Notes: a model not told the origin generated them from the sequence alone. A stretch of DNA of 64,000 nucleotides from Micropterus salmoides (GCF_014851395.1 NW_024040596.1:11824901-11888900); one strand, 5' to 3'. Shown: positions 49,288 to 62,111, numbered from the stretch's first letter. Numbers and translations: made by a program.

Positions 49288-52200
49288 ATGGTGAGTAACT
49301 GCTCGGCTGATGACGTAGCCTTGAAATTTCCACTCTCTCTTTCCTTCAGCCTCCCTTTGTCTGCATTTTCTCAGCATTAGATGGATTGAACAGCCGAGCC
49401 TTTTTAATGCTCATGAGGCTTTTGCTGTGGAGTTGAAGGTTACTGATATAAAAGCAGCTTTATGCTATTAGATAAATTTATGTAATGAAACTTTTTTAGG
49501 GCGTATGTTGAGAATTCAGGAAGAGGAATTCACTGGGATAGTTATCTATGACTACAAGACTCCATGACTCATTTCTCTACTCTTGGACAATCTAGGTCAG
49601 ATGACAGACACTTTGTGAGTTGGACTGCTTTGTCATTCTCATACCTGTTACATATAGCTATCATAAAGCAGGAAACATATGAAACTAAGAGACAAAAATT
49701 ACTAGAGTCTTAATGTTTGTTGTAATTACAGCAATCTTGACTATAAAGGAGTGATCGGGGTAATCGTGGCAGTGGGGAGATGGAGAGAAAGAACGGAGAA
49801 AAGAAAAGAGGAGTGGTCTGGCCCCGGCAGTATAGCTGGCAGCCATTTTGCAGCTGTTAGGAGTTTTGGTTTGAGAGAGAGAGAGAGAGGGAGGGAGACG
49901 TGCCTGACTGTTACGCGGCACTATGCAGCTGGACAGGATGGGGGAGGAGAGAGACACAAAAAGGGAGGGGATGAGGGAAGGGAGGGGATACAGGATGGAG
50001 AAAAGGGGGGAAGGTTTTTCTCATTTTCTTGAGGCATGGCCTTCCCATCTGCCACATAGTGCAGTTTGTATGTTTCTCTGTTTTTTGGAAATGTAATAAA
50101 ATTGTTTTATAGGCACAAGGCGGGCTTTCAAAACTGTATTTCATCTGTAGATACATTTCCTGTCCAAATTTTACTGGATTCTATTGTAACAAACTGAAGT
50201 GCATTTTCTGGACTATCTAATAGCTGCTTTCATTAAATGATGGCTTGCTTGTATGCACTTTGAACAGCTGAAAGTTTCATCAACCTGCCCTGGCACACGG
50301 TATTCAGCAGCCAACATTTCTTTGCCAACTAAGCTGTTTCCTTTCTGAACTAAGTGCGGACATCAGACCAAAGATTGTCATTAGACATTAAGTTCAAAGA
50401 AAGAACGTGAGCGCTATAGAGCAATAACTGAATACAACAGAAGTTTTATCTTTCTTTGCTTTTTTATAACAAGTAACATGAAACCACTCAACCGACCATC
50501 TTTGTGAGCTGACCTGACATACAATGACGCATGCTGTAAAAGTCCCTATACCATTAAAGATTCTCAAAACCGTATTATCCATTAACCCTTATGCCTTACT
50601 AGGGACATTTTTTTGTCATTTTCTGTTGTTTTCTGCAGGCAATAATGGAAATGTGCCTTTCACTGGTGCATGGCACACATAGAGACACAATACAGTACAT
50701 AAAAGAGCGTCCAAGTGCACATAAAAAGACAACACAATATATGTGGTAACATTTCAAACAGTAAAATGCTGTGTACTAACAGAAGTAGGAGTTAAAAGTT
50801 GATTTATAGAGTCGACCATTGGCAGTTAAAAATTAATACTAAACATAGAGTGCCATATGCTGACTCAGCTCAGTAATTCCATGTTCCTGCTTAGCTGCTG
50901 CACAATGACAGTGCGGATAAAGGATATTTTAAACACTCCAGCGCACAGCAAACTCTGAACCTCTGCCCCAACGCCCCATGATTTATTATCTAGTTTTTAT
51001 TGGCCATTCTGTTTTATTGCTTGTGCACGATCTGCATGCATTATACATGCTGATGGGAGTTAGTTACAAGCAGTTAGTGTTAGGTCAGGTAATGGTTAAA
51101 GCTATCCTTGGATTTTAATAGTAAATGTATGTCTGCTAACATATGAGTTGGCAGCCTCCGTTAACCAGCCTCTCCCCTCTTTTATTCAGCGTGAGTGTAT
51201 TTCTATGCACGTCGGCCAAGCCGGAGCCCAGATGGGCAATGCTTGCTGGGAGCTGTACTGTCTGGAACATGGGATCCAGCCAGACGGACAGATGCCCAGT
51301 GACAAGACTATTGGAGGAGGAGATGACTCTTTCAACACCTTCTTCAGCGAAACTGGGGCAGGAAAGCATGTTCCCAGAGCCATCTTTGTTGACCTGGAAC
51401 CCACTGTTATTGGTGAGTAATTTGTAAATAATGCTGAACTTTACAGTATATGTCTTTCATAGAGCTAATGGATAAGCTGCTTTTCCACCATTTTCATCTC
51501 CTTGCACATTACTTTCATTTGTTATTTCCTTAACATTTGTTTGATTTTACAAATACAAATGAGAAAAACTCTCAAACTTCAAACCCATGAACCATGAACC
51601 AAGCTCCTAAGTTGTAAAACATAAGGTATACTGTATGTACACTAATGTATACTTCAACTTGGTGGAAAGTATTTTAGTATGAATGCTTTTTAATATTTAA
51701 TGACAGTTTGTGAGTTTGCCACAATGTTGTCCTCATGGACAGTAGTGCTTACTCTTGTTTTCAATTGTTTCTTTCATAGATGAGGTGCGTACAGGAACTT
51801 ACCGGCAGCTGTTCCACCCTGAGCAGCTGATTACAGGAAAGGAGGATGCTGCCAACAACTACGCCCGTGGACACTACACCATCGGCAAGGAGATCATTGA
51901 TCTTGTTCTGGACAGGACTCGCAAACTGGTGAGAGTTTAATCAGTTTTCTGGACAGGTTTAGCAACTTGGGAGGTTTGTCTTTTGACTTAACAACATTTA
52001 GAGCTCAAAAAAGCTTATTTGCCTGATGTTTTCAAGATTTAAATAAAGGAAAGAAAGGGGAAGTCAGTTTTTAAAGAAATGGGCAAAATGGTGACTTTTC
52101 ATGTGATTTCACACCTTTTGAGATTGTGCAGCTGGAATGTGATTGAAAATAATCATGGCAAATTTTCCTTTCAGGCTGACCAGTGTACTGGCCTGCAGGG

Positions 52201-53152
52201 ATTCCTCATTTTCCACAGCTTTGGTGGAGGCACTGGCTCTGGTTTCACCTCCTTGCTGATGGAGAGACTCTCTGTTGATTACGGAAAGAAATCAAAACTT
52301 GAATTTGCTGTCTACCCAGCCCCCCAGGTTTCCACAGCTGTAGTGGAGCCTTACAACTCCATCCTGACCACCCACACCACCCTTGAGCACTCAGACTGTG
52401 CCTTCATGGTGGACAATGAGGCCATCTACGACATCTGCCGCAGGAACCTCGATATCGAGAGACCGACTTACACCAATCTGAACAGGCTCATTGGCCAGAT
52501 TGTGTCTTCCATCACAGCGTCCCTTCGCTTTGATGGAGCCCTGAATGTTGACCTGACAGAGTTCCAGACCAACTTGGTGCCCTACCCCCGTATCCACTTC
52601 CCTCTGGCCACTTATGCTCCAGTCATCTCTGCTGAGAAAGCCTATCATGAGCAGCTGTCTGTTGCTGACATTACCAATGCTTGCTTTGAGCCAGCCAATC
52701 AGATGGTGAAGTGCGATCCTCGTCATGGTAAATACATGGCCTGTTGTCTGCTGTACCGTGGTGATGTGGTGCCCAAAGATGTCAACTCTGCCATCGCAGC
52801 CATCAAGACCAAACGCACCATCCAGTTTGTGGACTGGTGCCCCACAGGCTTCAAGGTGGGCATCAACTATCAGCCACCAACAGTGGTTCCTGGTGGAGAC
52901 CTGGCCAAGGTGCAGAGGGCCGTGTGCATGCTGAGCAACACCACAGCCATCGCTGAGGCCTGGGCCCGTCTCGACCACAAGTTTGACCTCATGTATGCCA
53001 AGAGAGCCTTTGTCCACTGGTATGTTGGGGAGGGAATGGAGGAGGGAGAGTTCTCAGAGGCCAGAGAGGACATGGCTGCCCTGGAGAAGGATTATGAAGA
53101 GGTTGGCACTGACAGCATGGGAGAGGAGGATGAAGAGGGAGAGGAGTACTGA
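49288..53152 (+). CDS. Alpha-tubulin (copy 3)
   Basis: Four exons: 49288-49290 (ATG alone, donor GTGAGT), 51190-51412, 51780-51928 and 52175-53152, encoding 450 residues. It is a conventional alpha-tubulin: MREC start, Lys40 in MPSDKTIGGGDD, GGGTGSG loop, catalytic Glu254, acidic tail ending EEDEEGEEY. Exon 3 and most of exon 4 are nearly identical at the nucleotide level to copy 2, while exon 2 and the first part of exon 4 differ at many synonymous sites. An AATAAA at 53252-53257 lies 100 bp past the stop. An upstream in-frame ATG at 52079 lies in intron 3 and is not the start. Confidence 0.96.
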
Positions 53153-53257
53153 AGGGCCAAAAATCATCCGGGCTTTACCATCACACATTCCAAAAGTTAT
53201 CATGAACGTACAACATTAACCACGATAACCTGTGGTGGTCATATTGTTATCAATAAA

Positions 53258-54440
53258 AAGTTGTCATGAACCCCTTCAAATGAACTTGTGATCATTCTTG
53301 AATTCCTTCAGAAGTTTGGCCACCCATTAAGCACATATTTTTTTTTGTGTAGAGTAAATTACTACAACAACAATAGTCAAACGCCTTGCTATCATGAATG
53401 ATTAACAAGCCTTTTATATTGAATTTATTTAACTTTGAATTTAACTTTTATAACTGACAATAATATAGTGATAATATCTGGCTTTTAGAGAGACAAACTG
53501 GTAACACATCATTAGCACTGTGGTGAGAATTATTAGGATTACTGTCTACATAAGGTATGTAGACAAAATAAAATAGTTTAGTGTTTATAAAGGAAATTCT
53601 AGTTTCTCTGCCTTTGCCAATGTCCTGCCTTTGTGCCATGTTGATGATTGGCTACAAAGTATACAATGGGCTGGCGTGGCCTTGTACCTGCAGTTGCTTC
53701 CCTTAGCCACAAGATGGTAGCACTGTGACCAGCTGGTAAAGTTGTGTGAGCTGGTTTATTCCTAAGGCTGTATATGAAGAGGCAAAAAATCAATTCAGCG
53801 TCACTGGCCAGTCGATGTTACTATGACATATGATGACTCACACAGTGAACTACTTATAATAATAATATACTTCTGGTAACTAAATGTAACGTCTCTCACT
53901 CAACAATGAGTTTATAAATTGTCATTTATTTTCTATAGCTCTGAGAATATTCTATATGGCTCAATTATAGTGAGCAGTGGTATTACCACCGTTAAGTAAA
54001 ATTATTAGTAGGCCTACCACAGTGTAAAAATACTCCATTACAAGTAAAGTCTTAAACTATTATCAGTAAAATGTGCTTAAAGTATCAAAAGCAAACGTAT
54101 TATGCAGCAGAGTCGCCCTGTCAGAGTTATATCCCTGTATTGGATTATTATTACTTATAACATGCGTTAGAAACATTTTATGGTTTTAGTTGACCTAATT
54201 CTAGCTACTTATATCCTTGTACTTCACTGGATAACAATTATTTTCTTGCGTAACGTTACTAGCTGTCAGATACATGTAGTGTACCTACAAAGCCTTTTGG
54301 TAAACAATTGGTATGGGATAGAGTTTTTTTTATAAAATGAAATTATATAGAAATACATGTGAACAGATGCGACAGTTTGGGTTGTATGTCTAACCTGAAT
54401 GGTTGTTCGTGACCACAGTCAGAAGTTTAATAGTTTATGC
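53258..54440. other. Spacer between tubulin copy 3 and dnajb2, with old DNA repeat
   Basis: No coding gene. The part at about 54020-54290 (GTGTAAAAATACTCCATTAC, AAAGTATCAAAAGCAAACG, TATTATGCAGCAGAGTCG) is the inner portion of the abundant fish repeat whose ends appear near 8.3 and 16.0 kb. The rest is unassigned. Confidence 0.5.
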
Positions 54441-54832
54441 GACGTAATCACAGAGCAACAGGCAGACGTCGGGGCAGGGCGGGTCTGATGAGGTTTCCAA
54501 ACACTAGCAAGTTCTAGAGACGCTCTTCTCTCAGCTGATGGTGACGTCGCGCGTGCGGATTAGACCAGCACACGAGGCAAACAGGACTGACTGTCTGCTT
54601 GTCCTGTGGAGTGGACCGCTGAGGCACAACGGTACACTGCAGACATATTGTGTTGTTAGAGAGTAATTGTGTCGGGGCGGTGGAGAGGAAGGAGAGAAGG
54701 CTGTCTGTGTGGCTGTCACGAAGAAGAGAGGGGGAGCGCGTTCCGGAGGCACCGCTATAACAAATAATTCACTGTCGCGCGAAACCGGGGGACAGACGGC
54801 TGAGCTGCCAGTCATTAGGCAGAACTGACGCG
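54441..54832 (+). promoter_or_regulatory. dnajb2: GC-rich promoter and noncoding first exon of dnajb2
   Basis: CpG content rises sharply (GACGTCGCGCGTGCGG near 54542) and a clear donor (ACGCG|GTAGGT) ends a candidate 5' UTR exon at 54832. The dnajb2 start codon lies 1.7 kb downstream in a separate exon. There is no TATA box, as usual for a housekeeping CpG promoter. The exon start is not defined. Confidence 0.5.
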
Positions 54833-56501
54833 GTAGGTCTGTGGCTTTGGTTAGTCGTGACAAGTTGTGGCAACCCACAGCCAATAGACTGCGATGTTAC
54901 TGAAGATAAGCTAGATGACTAACTTTACCATAATAGGAAATATTGTCTCAAGCAAAATACCAAATAACCGCAATTACTGTTAATGTGAATGGTACGTGAC
55001 GTTACTTGAATAGACAGCGCTGTGCCTGCAAGCAAGCGCATCTGCCCGTGTATGTAAGTTTGTGTAGGCCCGATGTCACGTCAGCAGCAGTTGTCAGATG
55101 CCATGCTAGAAATAACATAGTAATAATACTTGTGTGAGCGCATCGCTGTTCCCCAGGGTGAAAAGAAAGTTAAATTTAGTTATTTTCCCTCAGTTTGGAA
55201 GTCCCCTTCAGCCCTGAAGCTGTTGTAGTCCACTAATGAGATTGACATGGTGGCTAGCATACTGACTGTGGCCATAATAGAAAGTAAGACTGTATTCTTG
55301 GAATTTAAGGGGTCCAATTTCAAGTAAATGCTAAAAGCAGACACATTTTAATTTAAAAAAGTTAAAAGAAAAACACTTTAAGGTAACATTTGAACCTTAA
55401 TAAAGACATAGGCCTATATATTATAAAGTATATGCATCTGTTTACAGCTAATTTGACATGACAGGATAAAAAAAAGCCCTCTAATCCTTTAATTTCTGAT
55501 GTGTAACGTTTAAAAATATGTTTTCATTAGTGATTCAGTGAAATTAACTACATATAGATAAATTTGTCAAATTAACTGGAAACGCCTAGTTATCAAAAAC
55601 ATTTGATAAAATGTAATCACAAACTCAACAAATTTTTTTTAAGAAACAATGTTATCTCAGTGTAGTTCACAGTATGCATCGTATCTGGGATAAAACACCT
55701 CACAAACCATTTTCTTCTTCTAGTTTGAATTTAATTACCCAATGGAGTCTTGTTATATGTCATCGTGCATGTATACTTTTAGACTTTCATGCATGTAGAC
55801 ATTTTGGCTAAATGTATTTCATCTGAGCCTTTCAACAAGAAAGGTGAATTTCATTTACTGTAAAAAGAAAAGGATACATATATAGATATAGATATTATTG
55901 TAACATAAACACTAATTAACACCCACCACGCAGGTGTTTTAAATTACTGGCGGATTAGCTCTCTGCAGAGCATGCTGGGAGTTTGATGATGTCATTAATG
56001 ATGTAGGAAATCTTAACCGGACAGTGAGGGAGGTGTCAATCAAATTTTGTCTGTATATTATTCTTTTATACAGTCAGTGGTATACACCCACACAGTCCTG
56101 AGAACAGGTCTAAAAATGCTTGTGTTGGTAATCCATTAGGATTTATAGATCTTTAAATTCCAAAAAAGAAACATTTTCATATCAATCTGTTCACACTTTA
56201 GTGTTCAGAATGGTAAATAGCTATGTTTGCATTCCACACTGCCTTCTTTAGGCAGTGCCCATACTGTATATGACCACTTATATGTAAATTAAATAAATAA
56301 TGAGCTTTTTCATTTCCTTTTTCGGATTGTAGGAAGTACCACAGATGCCAAGGTTTTCCAAAGTTTTTGTTACTAGAGACATCAATTTGATAAATGCAGG
56401 TGAGGGTGTCCAGTCAGAGCTGAGCATATTCTGTACTCAAAAGAAAACATACTTGTATTTTCCTCTCGAGGGCGGTGTGGTGAGGAGTGACAGGAGGCAA
56501 A
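54833..56501. other. Probable 5' intron of dnajb2
   Basis: AT-rich sequence between the CpG promoter and the dnajb2 coding start. No recognisable gene. Possible acceptors near 56331 and 56475 precede the start codon; I cannot choose between them. The plus-strand frame from 56345 overlaps the start in another frame and is not supported. Confidence 0.45.
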
Positions 56502-59500
56502 ATGGTGGATTACTACAACATCCTGGGAGTGTCCAAAACAGCGTCTCAGGACGACATCAAGAAGGCGTGAGTGTCCTGGTAGTCTCTCTCAAGTGTTAGA
56601 ACTCTTTACACTAATTCATAAGCAGTAAAGCAATATTTCACTATTTCATAGTATAAGAGACCATAGTAATGGTGCATGTCTACATCTATATAGTTTATTT
56701 GCATGCATGAGTCAGTGTTTGTGTTGTGTGTTCAGGTACAGGAAACTGGCACTGAAATGGCATCCAGACAAAAATCCAGACAACAAGGAGGAAGCAGAGA
56801 GAAAGTTCAAAGAACTAGCTGAGGCCTATGAAGTCCTATCTGACCGTAAGTCAGTGTATATCTTTAAATATACATACACACACACACACAGACACACACG
56901 TATATATATATGTGTGTGTGTTTGTGAGATGACAGGTGATTGTCAAGTGGCTGTTGGGAGTTCATGTGTATTGATGCTGTATCGAGTCATAAATCTGTAT
57001 CTCTGTGTGATGACGTCAGGCTCTTCATACAGGAACCTCCTTCATAGAACCCTTTAATCAGTTTTTTTTAAAACAGTAGCTATATTTTTAATTTCATGCA
57101 ATGGATGTGTGTTGGGTGTTTGTATGAGAAAAAATTTGAAATTGAATTTTATTGGGTTTTTATGCCATCATTAAATTGTACTCTGTTCCTCTGCTGCAGA
57201 GAGCAAACGTGACGCATATGACAGATATGGAAATGACAGAGTGCCACACCGAGGTAAATAACCTACAATAGTGAGATATGTAGCTGTTGTTGCATCCATC
57301 ATAGTAGTAGTTTGGAAAATCCCATGCTTAGGTACACATGAACGGCTACATTTTAAGATTGATCGTGTGTTAGGATTTTTGTTTCTCATTTTGTTTCCCC
57401 TTTTTCCTGTTTTTTCTCCCTTTCCTTTTTTTCTTTGGCCATCATTTTCTGTCTTTCTCACTTTCCCCCTTTTCATTTATCCTCATTCCTCCTTTCATTC
57501 CTCCCTCCTCACTCTCTTTGCTTTTGCCTTCTCCTCATGCCCTTCCTTATGTTTCTCCTCTCTCCCACTTCCCTGCACCTGCCATTTCACTCACTTTCTC
57601 CCGTTCTTGCCCCTAATTTGTTTTTCTCCATCTACTCTTTCTCTTCTTTGGTTGTTCTTCACCCACCTGACCCTGGCGGTTTCATTTTCCAGGCTCCTCC
57701 AGCTCAGACTTTTCCTCAGATTTCCCAGGGTTCACCTTCACATTCCGCAGCCCAGATGAAGTGTTCAGAGAGTTTTTTAGTGGGCAGGATCCCTTCGCTA
57801 GCTTCTTTGGTAAGTCATACACAATATATACATTGGGTTATAAAAGCATTTTTATGAATTTCTCCATCATTTGATGTTTACAGTGTGATTTAGTTAAGAA
57901 TAAAATTTTCTAATATTAGTTAGTATGTGGGAAAATTTATAATACAACATAAGCCCTCAAAGCAGAAGATCCCACTGCTGACTAAACTCTAACTTGTGTC
58001 TCTCTTTCTCTTATCCAGATGACTTCTCATCCTTTGGAGGCTCAGCCTCTCGCCTTGGCCCCAGCCGGTTCTTTTCTATCCCTTCAACCGGAGGTAAACA
58101 GCCTAACTAGACATTGTAGCATACTGTCATATTTAAGTAGTGCTGGGCAATGATCAAAATTTTTAATCGCAACTAATCACATGATTTTCTGTGATTAATC
58201 GTGATTAATCACATGATTTTCTGTGATTACTCGTGATTAATCGGATAGTTATGCACAAAATTGAATAATGAATTCTAAAGTAGTGTATTGCACACTTTTA
58301 ATTTAAATGTACTACTATGTACACAAAAGTGCAATAACATGTGGTTTGAACAAATTAAACACTTTAAACAAATGAGGTGCTTTTTACCAGCAGTATTCCC
58401 TTTACACAGTAGCAATAAAATATTTCTTGTATTTCTCAACTTAATCATTAATGTAATCAAATCAAATATAAAACCAAAGCTATTTGCCACTGCCAGGGCA
58501 TTACCTTTTATCTAGCTTGTTTAAACAAGTTAGAGTCCAGAGCCACGATCATAACATCATAGACACCTTCTGAGCAATATGTTAACATATATAAATCTGT
58601 TTTCTTGTTGTTTTTTTGCTGAGCAGGTATGAGAAGAAACATTTTCATTCATCAAGCGACTATGTTGCGATTTTAAGAACGTTCCTACGACTCCTAACGA
58701 CATCTTCCCCAATACTAATCAGCATGTACTGTGTAGCTATCCACTTCGCTATGGCATTTAATTCTTCGCTTGTCTTGCTTTTGTTTATCTACTTCTCCCA
58801 CACACTGCATCCAGCATAGTCTGCCGAAGCCTCCCTCTACTGCTTGTTTGGGTGGGTGATTTGCAGGCTGATCAACATCCCACCCCTCCTGGGACCCATG
58901 GTGTGACTGTATGTTTATTCAGAGCCAGTGAGCAGCGGACTTTCAAAATAATAGCCTAATAGTAAAACTTTATTAACATGCAATAAAATAAGTGTTCGGC
59001 GTTAATTAATCAATTTGTTAACGCATTAACGTGCCCAGCCCTAATTTTAATGTGATCCGGTTTTGGTGTTTGGCAATTTTCACAACATAACACAGCAGCG
59101 AGGCTAGCTAAAAGCTGGTGAAGAGTAGTTCACTGAAATATGGGGGAACTAAACCATCTTTTTGTTCAAGAAATAGAAGGCTACCAGACTTTATCATTCA
59201 CTGTTGTTAAAGTGACACCTCAAACATAGTTTCAGTTAAAAGTTTAACATCAGCATAAAAGTATATTATACTCCATGTAGTCATAGCATCGATACTTTTT
59301 CACCAAACTGCACAATGGGGTAACTCACTGGTGATACTTACCTAACCCTAGTTTATGGATTTGTGTATAAAAAACTAATTATTTTCTCTTTACATTCTCG
59401 TATTTGGGCGCCTTGCTGTGCATGTTTACCCACTTAAATTCACACTCTGTGTGGCAACAACATGGGAGTGGTATTATATTTGCTAAGGTTACGTAATGAT

Positions 59501-61329
59501 ACATTGAAATTAATCAGTCTCTTCTCTTTTGCTTTTTTTCCTGATCGTCTGTCCTCCTTCAGTTGAATTCACCTCCTTCTCCTCTACCTTGGGTGGTCTG
59601 GATGGGATGGACAGCATGGGCGGAGGGATGGGCAGCTTCAAATCAGTTTCTACCTCTACTCGCATTATAAATGGCAAACGCACCACTACCAAGAAGTATG
59701 TAATGCCATCCATAGAAAAGTTAGCCAACCTGGGAAAAAATTATTTGTCATTAATGTACAGTTTTATTTTCCAGTGCCTTTAAACAAACCTCACTGAAAG
59801 GTGAAGGTTTATACTAACATAAACACTGGTTTGCCGCTCAGCATGGTACTGTAGTTTCTGATTTGGACAGTGTTCTTACATTTCTAGTTTTTTATCCTGC
59901 CTACACATGGCATTTTGCATGCAAATGTTATATAACTGCCAACCTGAAGATGCAAAACAAGTTAAGCAGTCTGGCAAATTTTTATTTTACTCTTTTTTTT
60001 TTAAAATAGCTACAAATTATGGCTTTAGAGTTATCAATGTGGCTCTCATAAGTTAGGTCTGTAAACCTACCCCGGTGGAGCTTATATTACCATAATCAAA
60101 GGTCACATGAAAATGTAATGACTTTTAAGCTCTTAAAATGTACAGCGTGACTTGTGCAAGATTAAGTCTACCTTCATATTTGCTTACAGGATAAAGGAGA
60201 ACGGGCAGGAAAGAACCGAGATTGAGGAGGATGGGGTTTTAAAGAGTGTCCTAATTAATGGTAAGAACAAACACGCCGAATGGTTGGATTGAAAAGTGTG
60301 CCGACAAATGAACTTAAATCCATTTGCTTTCCCTTCACTTTCTTCAAACCATTTTTGTCAGCGTACCAAGTTCAATGGTGAATTTTAGTGCTTCAACAAA
60401 AGAAGCACTAAAAGTAAAACAGCAAGCAACATTTTGAGGTGAATTCAACAAATTTATCTAAACTGGTAGCACATGACAGGAACTACATTTTCTTATCAAA
60501 AACCATTCAAATCAAGTGAGGGTAATTAACTATTGTATTACCAGAAGTTATTGCAGAGATATTGCTATCGAAGATGTGGCATGGTGACACTCCTACAGAA
60601 TGTAGATCTTGTTGCTGCTCTTATGCATTTCTGCACGTGCGTGCATATGTTACGTTGTGCTGCTTGTGCACATACACATCTGTGTTGCTGTGTGTGTTGT
60701 TTCCAGGCGTGGAGGATGAAATGGCCCTCGCGCTGGAGCTGAGCCGGCGAGATGGACAGCCCCGCCACTCGCCTCAGAAGCCACAAATCCAAAACAGATC
60801 ACCTGTGGAGCCAGACAGACCCCGCCCCGGTCCTTACTCTGCTGCCACACATCGGTCCTTTAGCTCCGCCCCTTTCTACCATTACGGTGTTGCGGGAGGC
60901 AGCGAGGAGGACGAAGATGATGAAGACATGCAGATGGCTTTGGCATGCAGCCTGTCAGAAATGGAAGCCCAGCAGAGAGCAGCTGCTACAGACTTCATAT
61001 CAGGTGCTGGGGGTGGGGGCAGAACAAAAACTGGTGGCCTTAAAGGAGGTAGAGTTGTTAAGACTGTACATTTACATGAGGCTGGTAGTGAAAAGATTCT
61101 TGCAGTGGAGGAAGATGAAGAGGGGGAGTTTAAAATTGGCTCAGGGCCTGGAGGTGGGTGGGAAAATGAGGGAAAGGGAAGCAGGGAACCAGGCTTCTCT
61201 CCTGAGTCATCCACAACTGCCAACACTATGCCACTAAGCCAATGCAGTGAAGAAGAGTTTGAACCTGCCATAAAAAAAAGTGATAGCAGTGTGAAAAAGA
61301 AAAAGAAGTGCAGGTGTATTGTGTGCTAA
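56502..61329 (+). CDS. dnajb2: DnaJ (HSP40) subfamily B member 2, J-domain co-chaperone
   Basis: DNAJB2 stimulates HSP70 ATPase activity and delivers ubiquitinated clients for degradation. Eight coding exons: 56502-56566, 56736-56845, 57200-57253, 57693-57809, 58019-58093, 59563-59695, 60190-60260 and 60707-61329; phases chain to 415 residues. The J domain starts MVDYYNILGVSKTA with the HPD motif at 31-33. A G/F/S-rich part includes FTFTFRSPDEVFREFF. The first ubiquitin-interacting motif lies at about 211-223 (EDEMALALELSRR) and the second at about 277-297 (DEDMQMALACSLSEMEAQQ). The protein ends in a basic stretch then CRCIVC, whose last four residues fit a CaaX box, like the membrane-anchored long human isoform. 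AATAAA at 61328-61333 overlaps the TAA stop. Position beside alpha-tubulin genes matches human 2q35. Confidence 0.95.
56872..56925. repeat. Alternating CA/TA/TG tract in dnajb2 intron
   Basis: (CA)n, then CGTATATATATATG, then (TG)n. The tract is almost wholly alternating purine-pyrimidine and self-complementary around the TA core. It lies just past the donor at 56846. Confidence 0.85.
57360..57690 (+). repeat. Long pyrimidine-rich tract before dnajb2 exon 4
   Basis: More than 300 bp of mostly C and T on the plus strand, up to the acceptor at 57692. It explains the long open frames that overlap exon 4 in other frames. It may act as an extended polypyrimidine tract. Confidence 0.75.
58138..59044. 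mobile_element. Non-autonomous DNA transposon ('gtgctgggcaa ... tgcccagccctaa')
   Basis: The left end GTGCTGGGCAATGATC and right end, reverse complemented, TTAGGGCTGGGCACGTTAAT are short inverted ends of an abundant fish hAT-like family. Near the left end GATTAATCGTGATTAATC and ACATGATTTTCTGTGATTA are tandemly repeated. No transposase frame. Lies in dnajb2 intron 5. Confidence 0.65.
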
Positions 61330-61435
61330 TAAAGTGTGTGTGTGTGCGTTGTATTTGGGATGCCTTATTCTTTACACTTACCTAAGTGTTGAGCCTACAG
61401 CCAGACTCTCATGTAACGTGATTGCCAGACTCTTA

Positions 61436-62111
61436 GGCCCCATCCACACTACTACATTTTAGCTACATTTGCACCCCCTGTCCAGACTAAAAAGGAGAAA
61501 ACAAAGACCCAAAACGGAGAAGTTTGAAAACCCTGCTGACCCCGTTTTTCGTTGTGAAAATCCAGAGGATGTTTCAGTGAAGACAGGCAAAAACGGAGGA
61601 CTTTAGAAACAATGATGCAGACGCTCACGCTTGGTTTTCTGATTGGGTCATCCAAGTCATGCAAAGCAGATACACAGTGCTACTGACAGAGTTTTTGACT
61701 TGGTATTTTTATTAAAATCTTCTGAACCGTACAAATAACACTTACCTCCTTACACTTGTTCTGTGCATATCGCTGTTTACTTTGCGATGACTCCCAGGCT
61801 GTTTTCCGCCACCACGCTCCCATGTTACATTCAGTAACAGTCCCAGCTCTTATTGGTCCATGCAAAAAAAAAATCTGGTCTGGTTCTTCACCTGCATTAC
61901 TTTATTATTTCGCCAAATCTTCTGTAACTACAGAATAGACCATCTGCTTCATGTTTACACCCGGCATGCGCATGCCAAGTGTATGTGAACGGCCACTAGA
62001 TGTGCGTTTTCAGTCGTTTTAATGTAGGCGGAGATCAGCACTAAAATGCAGAGATTGTATTTGTTTTAATTCTCCATTTTTAAACTTAAAAAGTGTAGTG
62101 TGGATGGGGCC
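61436..62111. mobile_element. 676-bp MITE with TTA target-site duplication (PIF/Harbinger-like)
   Basis: The left end GGCCCCATCCACACTACTAC and the right end reverse complement GGCCCCATCCACACTACACT share a perfect 17-bp terminus. TTA flanks both sides (61433-61435 and 62112-62114), the 3-bp target preference of PIF/Harbinger elements. No transposase frame. It sits 107 bp past the dnajb2 stop codon. Confidence 0.8.

Noticed and set aside
52079..53152. 357-codon frame beginning at an ATG in tubulin copy 3 intron 3
   Set aside because: The first 32 codons are intron; the acceptor at 52174 and homology show that the real exon starts at 52175.
57271..57857. Long plus-strand open frames of 140-162 codons
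   Set aside because: Low-complexity Leu/Phe/Ser/Pro translation of a pyrimidine-rich intron tract upstream of dnajb2 exon 4.
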